64,000 nt of DNA from Cepaea nemoralis (lineage: Eukaryota; Mollusca; Gastropoda; Stylommatophora; Helicidae). The notes beneath the pieces were generated by a model. The model was not told the DNA's origin. It saw only the letters and a list, made by a program, of their open reading frames with translations, and searched no databases. Location of the stretch: assembly GCA_014155875.1 (NCBI GenBank), contig JACEFZ010006307.1, forward strand, positions 69,501-133,500, given 5' to 3'. Numbering within the stretch: the stretch's first letter is position 1; each line of letters starts with the position of its first letter. Below, piece after piece: positions 22,151 through 35,500 of this stretch. Both the position numbers and the translations under genes were made by a program.

Positions 22151-23450
22151 ACAACCACTGAACATAAAGGTTTAATCTTAAGACATTACACTGCACATAC
22201 AAGAAACAGTAACAATAAACACATTTTCATAATTTAAAATAGTCAACGATTATCAAGAACTACGAGCATAATACTAATGTAAGTCACTACAAATGGATGT
22301 AAGTTGATATAATAACAACGATGATGAACGAAGCTGGAACACATGGTTCAAATATTATATATAACTTGGCATTGGTTTTTCCATACTTAGGAAAACAGGA
22401 CTCTTTTTGAATACGTTAAGCAATGGTTGACACATTTATGATACTTTAAGCCATGATTGTACAATTCTGATACTCCAGCCATGATTGTACACTTTTGTGA
22501 TACTTTAAGGGACCGTTGTTAACATTTATGTTACTTTCAGCCACTGCAGTACACTTTAAACTATGTCTGTATGTTAGTCTGCTCACTAGCTTACCAACAA
22601 AACAGTACTGAGAATAGGGGAGTAACTGTAGCCGAACTGATACAGAAAATGAGTGAATACAAAATACAAGGAAACGCGATGGAAGGAAAGACACGTGCAG
22701 ATACAAGTGAATATTCCAGTCTTTTTTTTTTCTTTGTTCATTAATAAATACTTTGGTAGAAATGTTTTGTTAGTACCTGCATGTGTTTTTATTTCTGCCA
22801 AGCTTCCAAGTTATAATTTGTATTCACTTGCTTACCAACACACTGGCATACCTGTCAACCTCTTGAACAATGTTCCCTCTGAGTTGTGCATGCTGGTGTA
22901 CATATTTTTAGCCCAAGGTGCACATATTTTTAGCCCATGGTGCGCATATTTGTGCCTCTTCTGGCTCAGTGCAGGAACAGACATAAAGTACAGCAGTTTA
23001 CACCAAAACCAAATATAAGCTCCCTCACAATATGAATCCTATAGCGAATGAAGTAAACTATTTGCTCACAACACTACAAAACCCACAGGGAGCACTGCTC
23101 CTGAAATAAAAATCTCTGCACCATCCATATAGCAAATGAACAAGTTATCAAAAAAATCCCATTCAGTTTTTCAACAATCATTATTATTTTAATTAATTAC
23201 AGTGGGTCCCTAAACGACCAGCACTTGATGACAGCTCTAAGGTTCACCTAGCCTAAACCGTAGCCCCAAAAATGAGTTAGATCATATAATTTTGAAGCCT
23301 GGCAACATTTTCTGTTCCTCTACAATGTATTCATCCAGTTTGGTTGCAATGTCATTTGTTGTGCATCATTTATTGTTTTAATTTTTTAGGTATCTGAAAT
23401 ATTCCTTCAATATTCAGAATGGATTATATAAATGTCAGGTTAAGAATGAA
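22150..23450. other. AT-rich stretch, minor repeats only
   Basis: Short local repeats (GATACTTTAAGCCATGATTG near 22440; TATTTTTAGCCCAAGGTGC near 22900). No coding exon supported. Confidence 0.4.
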
Positions 23451-23660
23451 TTCAAGTAACAACTATCTAGCTCAGAATTGGTTATAGTAACAATTGTCTA
23501 ATTTAAGACTAAACTAAAGTTATAACTGTCTAGTTAAAAATGAGTTAAAGAAACAACTGTCTGCTTCTGAAATAATTATAGTAACAACTGTCTAGAAAAG
23601 GTAGAGTTTTAGTAACAAGTGTCTGGTTCAGAAATAACTGTCTGGAATAGAAATAATTTA
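23450..23660. repeat. Degenerate short tandem repeat
   Basis: Repeats of AACAACTGTCTAGTTCAGAA-like units at roughly 45 bp spacing. Confidence 0.55.
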
Positions 23661-24214
23661 AAAAAAAATAAGTGAGGCAAAGTGGGTCAAAGTAACAAAT
23701 GAACAAAATGGGTTCGCCTATGGTCCAATGGGTTAATGCAACAACTGGCTGGGACAGGAGAAATTAATGAATTTGAAGCAATCACAAACTAACCACAATT
23801 CACAAAAACATGTCTTCCAATATTTAAGCAGCTTTTTTCAATATATTCATGGACTGCTATAGCCATTTGACATATGCCCGAAAATAATGGTTTATATACA
23901 CTGTACAACAGGCATGTAAGTTGGAAGAAATTACAAAGGTGGCATAAAATCTGCAAAGCAAACTCAATGGTCCTTATTTCTTTTTTTATTTTTTATTTTA
24001 ATGAAAGTTATGCTTGATTAGTGAACAGAATCAGACGCAGCTGCAAATAAGACAAGCTACAAAATATAGCATTTTGTATACCAAATTAATTAGGAATGCC
24101 TTAATTTACCAACCTAAGTGAAATCTAGAACAGTAACTTTGAGGCAAGATCTGTATAATATATTGCACATACTTCTAACAAAGTAGCTCAGAATTAACAA
24201 ACATATCCATTAAT

Positions 24215-25830
24215 ACTACAACTTTTGTGATGGCTGTCTAAACAAACTAACATCACATAATAGTTTTTCTATTTACTTCTATGATGAATTATTATCTAAA
24301 CAAATTAGCAATCTGATAGTAGTTTTACTATTACTTGTATGATGAATAACTATCTAAACAAAATAGCAGCCTGAAAGTCTTTCTATTACTTTTACTCGTA
24401 TGATGAGTAACTGTCTGAATAAATAAGCACAATCGATAGTTTTACTATTACTATTATCATGAATAACTGACTGAAGAAATTAGCAATCCATTTGTAGTTT
24501 TACTATTACTATTATGAATAACTGCTGAAAAAAAAAGCAGTCTGATAGTTTTACTATTACTTTCCATGAAAAGTAACTGTCTAAACACAATAGCATTATC
24601 TGGCAATCTTTCTATAAAAAAGTTGCTTAAAAGTCGACAGGGTTGACTTCATTGAACCAGGTTTTTATCCAATATGGCCCGGTCTCTTTCCGGAGCGCGG
24701 AAAGCGTCGCACAAAGCACGAACTCCGTAGCTCTAGCAACGCCCCACAGGAGTCTCCGAAAAATTTCACTCGTGAACCGAAGGGCGCAGCCCGGAATCGA
24801 ACCCACAACCTTCGGAGCCCGAGTCAAATGGCTTGACCACATCGCCATGGACACTCCGGCAATCTATCTATTATGTCTGTCAACAGTAAATATTTAAACA
24901 AATACAATATTTTTATTACTTTCGTGATAAATAACTGTCAAAGCAAGCTTATATTATCTGATATAGTTTTTCTAATACTGCTGTAATAAACAACTCTTTA
25001 CACTAGCAGCTTCTGATACAGTCTTTTCATTAATTCTGTGATGTGTAACTATCTAAAACAAAATAATATAATTTGATAGTTTTTTTTTATCATTTCTGTG
25101 ATGTGTAACTGTCTAAACAAACTAATATAAGCTGATACAATTTTGTATTACTCCTGTGATGTGTAACTGTCTAAACAAACTAATATAATCTTATAGTTTT
25201 TATTTTATTACTCCTGTGAGGTGTAACTGCCTAAACAAAATAATATAATGTGATACAATTTTGTATTACTCCTGTGATACGTTAACTGTCTAAACAAATA
25301 TAACCCACATCACGTATGAAGAGCAGATTCGTCTAATAAGATGGGGCTAGCACCACATAACAAATGCCGTATTGAAAAGGGGTCTTTTATCTTTACCTTC
25401 ATATTACTTAGTACAGTTTTTCTATTACTTCTGTGATGTGTAAAGTAGAATTACCTAGTACAGTTTTTCAATTACTTCTGTGATGTGTAAGGTAGAATTA
25501 TCTAATACAGTTTTTCTATTACTTTTGTGATGTATAAAGTGGAATAATCTAATACAGTTTTTCTATTACTTCTATGATGTGCAGCTGTGTAATGTAGAAT
25601 TATCTAATAGTTTTTCGATTACTTCTGTGATGTGTAGTTTAATCTAATACAGTTTTTCTATTACTTCTATGATGTGTAACTGTGTAAAGCAGAATTATCA
25701 AACACAGTTTTCTGTTATTTCTGTGATGTGTCCCTATGTACAGCAGAATTATTAATACAGTTTTCCTATTACCTCTGTGAGGTGTAACTGTTTGAACAAA
25801 CTGACATTATCAACTTTCTAATGACTACTG
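24215..25830. repeat. Degenerate AT-rich tandem array downstream of the PICALM-like gene
   Basis: Units of about 60-75 bp share AGTTTTTCTATTACTTCTGT, GATGTGTAACTGTCTAAACA and AACTAATATAATCTGATA. There are more than 20 decayed copies, interrupted by a SINE at 24615-24857. The array begins about 600 bp past the PICALM-like stop codon (minus-strand direction), so it may lie in a long 3' UTR. AATAAA occurs on the minus strand near 25206 and 23980, but no single site can be chosen. Confidence 0.7.
24615..24857 (-). mobile_element. Well-preserved tRNA-derived SINE, family with GC-rich body
   Basis: The minus strand reads GGAGTGTCCATGGCGATGTG, GTCAAGCCATTTGACTCGG (A-box region), then GGTTGTGGGTTCGATTCCGG (near-consensus B box), a GC-rich body and a T-rich end. 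Flanks GGCAATCTTTCTA (24602-24614) and GGCAATCTATCTA (24858-24870) form a 13 bp target duplication with one mismatch, so the insertion is fairly young. Confidence 0.88.
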
Positions 25831-26405
25831 TATATTTGTTTGTTTGTTTGTTGTTTTATCAGAAATTTTTACAGCAAATTATTCTTTTCTTTTTCAGCAT
25901 AAGTCGTGAAAGCCCCAATAACAGAAACAAAAATATTCTTTTCTATTAAACACTAGAGACAATCTTGATCTACCTCACATAAAAACTACATCTGCATCAA
26001 GGATTATTACCAATGGGAAAGATAGGATAACATGAACACAGAATGACATATGAACTGACAAAAACAGCATGAATGATGTTACTGCATTAGGAAGAATGTC
26101 CAATAACATTCACAATGATGTATGCAACATTATGGACACAGCAATCACGGTTACAGCATAATAAGAGTCACATATTGATAGGCCGCTGTGAATATTATGT
26201 GTACATATTTGTCTGATATAAACCCAAACCATGCATGTATGGCTGAATAACACCTGTATAATATATACCAAACACATGTAAGCAGACTGTAACAATTAAC
26301 ATTGTAAAATGTTATTTACGACAATAAAAGACACTGGATTGAAGACAGAAAGGAATAGAAAATAACTAAAAAGTCCACTTTCTTCACACTGTGTCGCTGA
26401 AAATC

Positions 26406-26570
26406 TCATAATGCCCCAAATGGATCGCTGATATTGCTTGATTGTCCAGACTGAGGCGGCCGTGGCTGTTGGTATCCACCCATTAGGGGCATCCGTTGGG
26501 CACCATACATTCCAGGTGCCTGCATAACCATGCCAGGATGTACCCCCATTCCAAAAGGCTGGCTCATTCC
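26406..26570 (-). CDS. PICALM: PICALM-like exon 9 (terminal), C-terminal tail
   Basis: Acceptor TTTTTTATGACATCTCAG, phase 0. 54 residues rich in Gly, Met, Pro and Gln (GMSQPFGMGVHPGMVMQAPG, then GGYQQPRPPQSGQ), ending SDPFGAL and TGA at 26406-26408. DPF is the AP-2 alpha-ear binding motif. Met/Pro/Gly-rich sequence here is normal for the family. Confidence 0.88.
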   Translation of the reverse strand, partial: GMSQPFGMGVHPGMVMQAPGMYGAQRMPLMGGYQQPRPPQSGQSSNISDPFGAL

Positions 26571-29500
26571 CTGAGATGTCATAAAAAAACATTTCTTGTC
26601 AGTCAAACAAACAAATGAAATAGTCTTTGTGACAACAAGAAAAAAGATACATATTTACAAACGTGCAAAATGTTCTTTATTTGTGTATTTTTTCTTCTTT
26701 GTTCCTCTTTTGAGAGAAGTGCGTCACACCTACCTATGCACCTCAAAGATCGGTGTGTCTAAATACAGCATGCATTTGTTTAAGGTTTGCTACCTCTAGA
26801 CAGATTCCATTAAGTTAATGGGCTCTATTTACCCATGGATAGTTTTTGTTACAATTTTGCCAGCGCAGTTGCCTTATGGTGTACTCTTTGCGATTTCAAA
26901 CAACCATGGGATTTTTAATGTGCACAACTTGCACACATGACCTCCTGTTTTTCACCCTTATCCAGGAAGGCTAGGTGTCTGATCACACTATTCTGAATCA
27001 GAGGTGGATATCACAACCTCTCAGTCACAGCTCCCTTAAAGGTGTATATTAAAAGATATTTAAGTCCACAGCTACACTGTTTTACAACCATCTGTCTTCA
27101 ATTACTTTCTCTGACGCATTCAGTTTATCAGAGTAATTATCTCACTGACTGCCTTTCTTACGTGTGTTGAATTAACTGTCAGTTAAGGAGCAGCTGGCCA
27201 AGTGGTTAGAACGCCAGGTTCTCCTTCAGGAGACCCAGATTTGAATACTCAGTATGGTGTGGATTTTTTTTTCTGTCGGGTGCAAAAAATAAACCCTAAC
27301 CTGCACAAGCCAGGCTGCCTTATTCCTCAGGCCCAAGACCCCCCTATCCTACACTGCAAGGTTCTATAGGCAATGGATGAGTTTTTTGACAGTTGAATTA
27401 AAGATTTATGCATACTTAATTTTTTTCCACATGTATGTTCAAAAGAATAAAAGAAAGAAAGAAATATTACAAACATTGCAATTGAAGAAAACATTACTGG
27501 ATGAGAGTAAGGTCAGACAATTAAGGAGCTTCAGCCACAAAATAAGTGACACTGTCCCTTGTTAAAGGTTGTTCTTGAGGAAAAGGTGGAGGTGAAATTT
27601 GAGGAAGATAATGTTACACGTGAGTGGACAACATCAAAATATAGACTGAAAATAAGCCTGTATGAATGCATCATAAAGATGCAAAAAAAATAAACCCTAA
27701 CCTGCACAAGCCAGGCTGCCTTATTCCTCAGGCCCAAGACCCCCCTATCCTACACTGCAAGGTTCTATAGGCAATGGATGAGTTTTTTGACAGTTGAATT
27801 AAAGATTTATGCATACTTAATTTTTTTCCACATGTATGTTCAAAAGAATAAAAGAAAGAAAGAAATATTACAAACATTGCAATTGAAGAAAACATTACTG
27901 GATGAGAGTAAGGTCAGACAATTAAGGAGCTTCAGCCACAAAATAAGTGACACTGTCCCTTGTTAAAGGTTGTTCTTGAGGAAAAGGTGGAGGTGAAATT
28001 TGAGGAAGATAATGTTACACGTGAGTGGACAACATCAAAATATAGACTGAAAATAAGCCTGTATGAATGCATCATAAAGATGCAGGACAGAGGCTGTTGG
28101 AGACTCATTACATGCGATCTTCAATGCGGCGATGGCACTTGATGATGATTATGTGCTCACTGAGAGCATAACTGCCATCATTCAGTGATGTTAAATAATG
28201 CCTTCCCACTTCTTCTTTGAAGACTTCTGCATTCATGTTATGGCAGTGAAGTTGGTCATGCACCTCTTAAAGAAAAGTATCTTCCAAGAACACCAAATCA
28301 TAAGAAGTGAAGCCAGGCAGCAGTGCTGGAGTGTGCCGCAAAAACAAATATTAAACCAATACAGAAATGGTGTTGTCAGCCACCACAATGGGTGTGATAA
28401 TGAGGAATTGATCCAAGACTTAATGGTTCGATGTGCAGCGAGGATGATCTTTTGATTAACTAATTTCAGAATTTGCTCATGAAAATGCTCTCCTTTTACA
28501 TTTTCTCAAGAAATAAATGCATTTTATATAATGAGGAACGTCTGAAGCAAACATGCCCTGTCATATGCGGTTAGGTGCATTTACATAATACCAGTTTTCA
28601 TGGCTGTGGATTCTGGATAATTAGAACCAAATGTTGTTTTTTTAAATAAAATCCCTTGATGTTTCAGAAATGTAGTTTTACAAAATAATGCTGTAAATTC
28701 GTTGGCCAAAAAAATAAGTCATCTAAATGTTATGAAAAAGGCTAAGAAACAATGACAACTTGCTGCAAACATCAGAAAGAGGAAGTTATCATTTTTTTGG
28801 GTCACATTATGAGAAGAGAAAAACTGGAACACGTGACAACTGAAAAGATTTATGGAAAGAGACAGAGGGAAGACAATAAGAGAAGATTATTGACAGCCTT
28901 TTGTTATGGCATAGAAAGAGGTAAGCATTGGAACCGATAGATGTTACTGGAGATTGCAAGAAATGGAGACGCTTGATAGCCAACATCATACAGCAAGGCA
29001 CTTGATGATGATGAGGGATTTCTGGTGATCAAGAGATATAATCACCCAAGCCAGTAAGCAAGGCAATTAATTATGATGATGAAGATGAGAGAGTGTAAGT
29101 GATGAAGAGACACCATCATCCAGGCCAGTAAGCACAGCAGTTGATGATGATGACGATTTGTTTCAAACAAGGACCTACCATCACTGGCTGTCCTATGGGA
29201 GCTCCAAGTGGTTGGCTGTACATCACAGGTGCACCCATCTATGGGAAAGGAAAGACAGCAGTTTATAAAAGAGGTTGAGCACTGCTATTGTTTAGGGTAC
29301 ACACTATTTTGTCTTCTATTGTTCTAGGCACAAACCATCTTGTTTTCTATTGTTCAAGGCACACACTATCTTGTTTTCTATTGTTCAAGGCACACACTAT
29401 CTTGTCTTCTATTGTTCAAGGCACACGCTATCTTGTTTTCAGTTGTTCAAGGCAACGTGTCATCTTTCATTGTTCAGTGCACAAACTACCTTGTCTTCGA

Positions 29501-32500
29501 TTGTTCAATGCTAAAACTATATTGTTCAGTGCACACACTATCTTGTCTTCTATTGTTTGGTGCATAAACCATCTTGTCTTTTTGTTCAGTGTACAAACCA
29601 CCCTTTCTACTATTCGGTGCACAAACCCTCTTGTCTTCTAATATACAATGTTATGGCATGGAACGGGGTGATAACCTCCATTCTATCTATGCTACGAGAC
29701 TTGGTTGACTCCAAAGTTTTACTGCCATAATAATTTGGAGCAGTGAATCTCCGCCATTTTCTGTCTCTCACCATGATGACACAATATTCTCTTTCCTGTC
29801 CATCTTTTGATATCTTCCCATTGACACCGTTGCATTCCTTTTGCACAAGTGGTTTTCATCTTTCCGTCTAGCACCGATTTCAAGTGCCCAAAATATGATT
29901 TATCTGGTTTTCTTAGCTAACTCAAAAGATTTTGTTTAGTTTTTGCTACTAAAGACATTTTCATCATTATATCTGAGGTTTCTAGGGGATCTTCTACCAA
30001 TGTTTAGTCCTGGCTGTTCCTTCAACTGTTTAAAAATCTTGTTTGTATATTTCTTAAACAACCAAATGAACAAAGCACACCTTTGCTGTACTACTCTTTC
30101 TGTATCTATATCTACTAGATAATATAAGGTTAATCTTACTGTCAGTGCGCTTCTAGTATTTTTTATTGAGGCAGAATTATTTATAATAATTTACAAGCAT
30201 CATGTAGTATGAATATTAAAAAAGGTAAAGACAATCCCATGGCAGATATAGCCATTGTAATGTGTAGTGTTTGGTCTTCGCATATTCTAGGCCATGCTGC
30301 AATGGGATGGGATGGCCATTTCCATTCCTCACTGCCTTTCCTGCCCAGACAATTCTGAAACTTGTCTGGTACCAATTTTATGAGGCTGGATTGTCACAAG
30401 ACTTTACTGGTCTGATAAAACAATCCTGTCACCGCCCTGGCAAGTAAGTCTAAATATATGCTTGAAAATTATTTGTTTCTTACTAAACAACTCATTATAT
30501 GAGTTCTAGCCACTAGGCCAGCTGCTCCTCGATGAAAGTATTACTGAAATAATATCTATGATTAAAGTATATTTGTTTTATTGTTGCGTATCCCTTACGG
30601 GACGTTGCAGTCAACACCAGCATTTTCCAGCTGCTGTTGATGTACTAGGCAAGTGTTACGTTCAGTAGTTTGCCATTGCTTTCTGAACGACCGGCTCCCA
30701 TACCAGCATGTTATAACACAACGCGACACAGTCTTGTGCACAAATCAGTTACAGCTGAGCTTCGAACGCCTGGTACCCGGCAAGCCTTTAGCCATGAAGC
30801 CGATGATTAAAGTATTACTGGAATAATATCAATGATGAATGTTTTACTGATTCATTCTGTACAAATTCACCATATTGGCTACTACATACATCATCTACTT
30901 TGGTGAAGGACATGGAGATGTCTTGGTCAGACACACATCTTCAGTTAGTCTTCATCTTCTGCTGCCCTTTATCTGCCAATGAAGCATAGACCCTCGACCA
31001 ACTCACATCAAGCAGTACTATCTGTTGCTACCTTCTACAGCCCCCTACATGTCTACCCTATGTTAATCATTTCTGTCTCTAACTCTTGTCTCCATGTGTT
31101 TTTAGGTTTCCCTCTAATTCATTGGCCCTGTGGGTCTTCAAGTAGTAATTTTAAAAATTTGTTTAGCACAAGATGAAGTATGGGGTGATGAAACATGATG
31201 TCTCTAGAGAAACAAAGGTGATCACAATGAATCATTCCAGCAGATTGGTAACATGTGCTTGACATAAGCAACTTCATCATGCAAGCAACTTCATCATGTA
31301 AGCAAACTATTACAAAGAGCAACACAAAAGAACAGATTGAGATTCTTTCCCCAAGGAACGAGTGCACTTTCCTGGCAACTCCAGGACCTCAGATAAGTTA
31401 CTTTTTTTGTACTGTTTAAGTGTCATTTGTTTCATGAGGGATTTCTAGCCGCAACGCCTATTCTGTCCTTGTAAAGTTTAACAATTCCATTCTTCTTTTT
31501 TATTGGTTTTTACAACTTTACTGCAGTTCAACCAATTTTATTTCTCATCATCATAAATGAACAGGACCAGCTGCATTCGGTTTCAAATGCACCAAAAATG
31601 CACACTCATTTATTAATTGTTCATAATGGAATGAAATGTATGAAAGTATATATGAAATCAGTGAATGGCAGAGAGACAAATAAAACACTATAATTCAAAC
31701 CGTACCATAGCTGGTGCTTGGAAGCCAGGCTGAACCCCCCATTGTGTGGTGGTTGACTGTGCAACTGGTTGTCGCTGGAATGCATTGCCTCCTGTCAGCT
31801 TACTTTCTCCCTTGGGCTGCCACTGGTGGTCTCTGGAAATTATGTCAAGCCAGTTGCTAAATGCTCTCAAAAACTTAGATGCAATGTGGCAAGGAAACAT
31901 ACCAGATATAAACACACACAATACAGTTGGGATGCAATCTGACAAAAAAAAACATACCAGACATACAAACACAATACAGTTGGGATGCAATTTGACAAAG
32001 AAACACAAATAATGAAATACTACAGCAACAGTGCCGAGTCATAATCTCAGCAGTGATAGACATAAGGTCACTAGAAGTGTTAAAGAATAAACAAACATAC
32101 TGAAGAAACTGGCACAGTGAGCAACCCGACCCCCCCCCCCCCCCCCCCCCACCTTTTTTTTCACAAGAGAGCATACACACCCTAAGACAAATTGGGTATA
32201 TGGTTTGTTTGTTTTTTAAAGTAAAGGACCCTTTCTGCACATGTTAAGGTGTATTGAGTATGTGGTGCTAGCCCCATGTTTTATCGACCAATCAACACTT
32301 GACAAGTGGTCAGTATCACATTGCCAACTGCTACTTCACAGCACCATTCCTGGTACAAAATTTAAGTTGGGTCACCCAGGGAGTTCAGGTCAATTATTTT
32401 GTCTCAATGGAGATTGGAACATCATCATCCAATGCCTTGCCAGCTGGCATGGGCGATCAAGCCTCTTCAAAAATTGTGATCTCCGACAGTATGGATCAAT

Positions 32501-35500
32501 TCGGGCATTGACTCCTTCATGCCATGACACAAGAGTGTCAAGAATTTTCTCACACTGTCTTCCTCTATCTCTCTCTCTACAAATCTTTCCGGTTTTCACA
32601 ACATGTTCATTTTTGTCTTCTCATAATATGGCCCCACAAAAAGATGATTGCTTCTATCTGATGTTTGGGATACGTTGCCTTTGCGACTTAGCTTCCCTCA
32701 AAATGTCCAGATCGCTCATTTTGGCTCACATCTCACTGGAACATATGAATACCATTTCAGAAGCCTTGCGATCATTGACATAGTTGATAGAAATTTTACT
32801 CATATACCACATGCAGTAGTTTTACTTCCCCCACCCCAAACCCACCTACTCTCACTCACACACAGATGTGTGCCTCTCTCTCTTTCTCTAAATGCGTGCC
32901 CAATTCTTAACCCTTTGAAAATAAAGTTTGTTTATTCGTTCACTCTCCCTCCCCCTCAATACCCCCCCCCCCCCCTCTCTCTCTCTCTCACTCTCTCAGG
33001 AACATTCCAGTTTTTGTGATGAACCATCAGAGATTACATGTGTACCTATGTGTTTTTACCAACCTTTATGAGGAGGCTTGGCTCCAGAGCTTATTGTTAG
33101 AGGTTTAGTACTCACTATGGCAATTGTAAACAGGATCCTGCCATTTTTTGTAAAAAATGTCAAGCTGTGTAAAATACAACACTGATTCCCAAAGGCATAA
33201 GGGTGTGATGGAAAATTGCAAGAATTTGAGACTAGCCCTTAAGAGTAGTAGAAATGCATGATTTTAGGAGACAGGGAGAGGAAGGAGGTGGCAGAAGAAC
33301 TACATAATACTCTGCCTATTTTTTGTATTCTATTTATGAATAATATTTAAAAAACATCTGACCCGAGGTTCAGTTTCAACACCCCCTCCCACCCCACCCT
33401 CCCTCCACCCACCCTTTCTCTCTGTTTCACACCAACTCCTTACAAGAACATACACAGATATACTGTCTGGGCCATACTATAGCACAAGGCAACAAGCCAG
33501 CAGATCTGTGGGCTACACGAATGTCAGTAATTAGAACACTCATTATGGACAAGATAGACATTCTGAAGATTACCTACGAACGACTGCTAGTTGAAGATAT
33601 CAGAAACGTTTTTAAGAATGCCTGCATTTGGAATTAAATGTGGTTCTGGCAAGAAAGGACACACGAGGAGACAAATCCCAAGTGTTTATAACCCATGTGT
33701 TACTGGAATGATGAGCGTCTGCACCTGACATTTTCTGCGGGAGGCAGCGCTTCTAGGGGTTTGCCCGGAATGCTATGTTTATTCTTAGATCAATCAACCA
33801 ATCAGTGGTCCCACAATGTTATGTTTATTCTTAGATCAGCCAATCAATCAGTGATCCCAAACTCATGGGAAGCATAAAGCAACTGTTTGGTCACTCACTT
33901 TTTGGTACCCGTGGCTCCACCTCGAACATTCAGATTAGATGCTAGCGTGGCGAGGGATGTGTCAAGGTCGTGTCCAATAGCTTTTGGCTGTGATGTTGTT
34001 ACTGGTGCTAGAGTAGGTGATGCTGATGTTTTATTCATTGGCTGAAGAACATCACCAAAGGCATCAAATCCTGCATGAACAAACAGAATCATTAGACCAG
34101 TTTTTTTGTGTGTAAAGAACAAACAGAAATCATTACATCAGGTTTTTTAAATATACATACACGTGATATATTTTAATAATGAAGGTCAATAAATTATGTA
34201 GTGTGCGTGTGCACATGCATACACACATGCGGTGACTGTTTACTCAAGCATGATTATGTCTTCCTGGAAGACCAAGAGTTGACTCTTAAGATTGATCTGT
34301 AGGTATTCAGGTTGTCTGAGCTCTGAAAGGGCTTGCATCTATCAGAGTGAGATTGGTGTAGAGGTTCTTCTCTTGACCTGGCACCAAAGTAGTCTCCGCA
34401 GGGACTATTTTTCAGAGCTATTTCCCCTCTCCAAGCCCAGAAACCAGCTAAATGTGCAAGACCTATCCTGCAACTTCACATCTGTGTAAATGCATACTGG
34501 GATGTCACCAGCACAGCACAACACATATGTAGTTGCATGTCCTTCACAGGAGGTAGCAGTCAACCCCAGCATCTTTGTTGTTCGTGATTCCTGGGCAAAT
34601 TTTACGTTCAGTAGTTTGCCACTGCTTTCTGAACAACCGGCATCTATACCTTTTTCCAAAAAACCAGCACTGCTGTGTTTCGAACCCGGGTGTACGGGCT
34701 CACAAACCTCGTTTGCAAGCCCTTAGCCACAGAGACCGGTAGCACATATGTACTGGCTGGAAACAGGCCTGGACTGGTTATGTCATCTCCACAGGTTTTT
34801 AGTATTTCATGGTCAACAGACTCCAACCCAATATCCAGAGGGGATTAAAGGGCAGAGGTACTGAATCTCCAGCAATTTCTGTATTGAGCCGCCCTGCTTG
34901 GCTGTGTCCTGGTTATATCTTGATGTTGTCTGTCCATTAATAATTTCAGCCTTCAACTCTTTTACCTGCAACTTTTCCCTTCATAAAGATTTTCAGTAGA
35001 TTATTATGTTACTTGGTGTGGCAAAAATACTTTTCTTTTGTTTCTTTTTATTTTCTTCAGTAGTACCCTTTTTATAGAACTTCTAGAGTTTCATTATGTC
35101 TTTTTTTTCTGTCCAAGAAACACACCCAATCTTCAAAAGACCAACATTTCAAAATCCTCAATTTTATGCTCCACATTTTTAGTCAAGGTCCATGTTTTCA
35201 GTCCACACAGTAGTGTTGAATATATACATATATTATTTGATGAATCATTTCAGTTTATGTGATATTTGTTTAGAGAGAAGTATAGTTTTGTGCTGTTGAG
35301 TATGTACTTTGCCATTTCAATTCTTTTCAAGATTTTTATGATGCTTGTGCTATCTTCTGTCATTGTTTGTCCCAGTATTTCAACTGTAGGGCAAGGCAAC
35401 ACTAACCAAAAAAAGGTTGTTAAAGTTATCGGTCATGAATACTGGCCTCCCATCATGCACGCTTAGAAATGCGAGTTTCAAATGTTCATCTCACACCAAA

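Noticed and set aside
24615..24857. Functional tRNA gene
   Set aside because: Boxes A and B are present but the sequence does not close into an acceptor stem and continues into a SINE body with target duplications.
32241..32783. 180-codon plus-strand frame
   Set aside because: It spans a minus-strand SINE and a minus-strand LINE fragment, so it is a chance frame over repeats.
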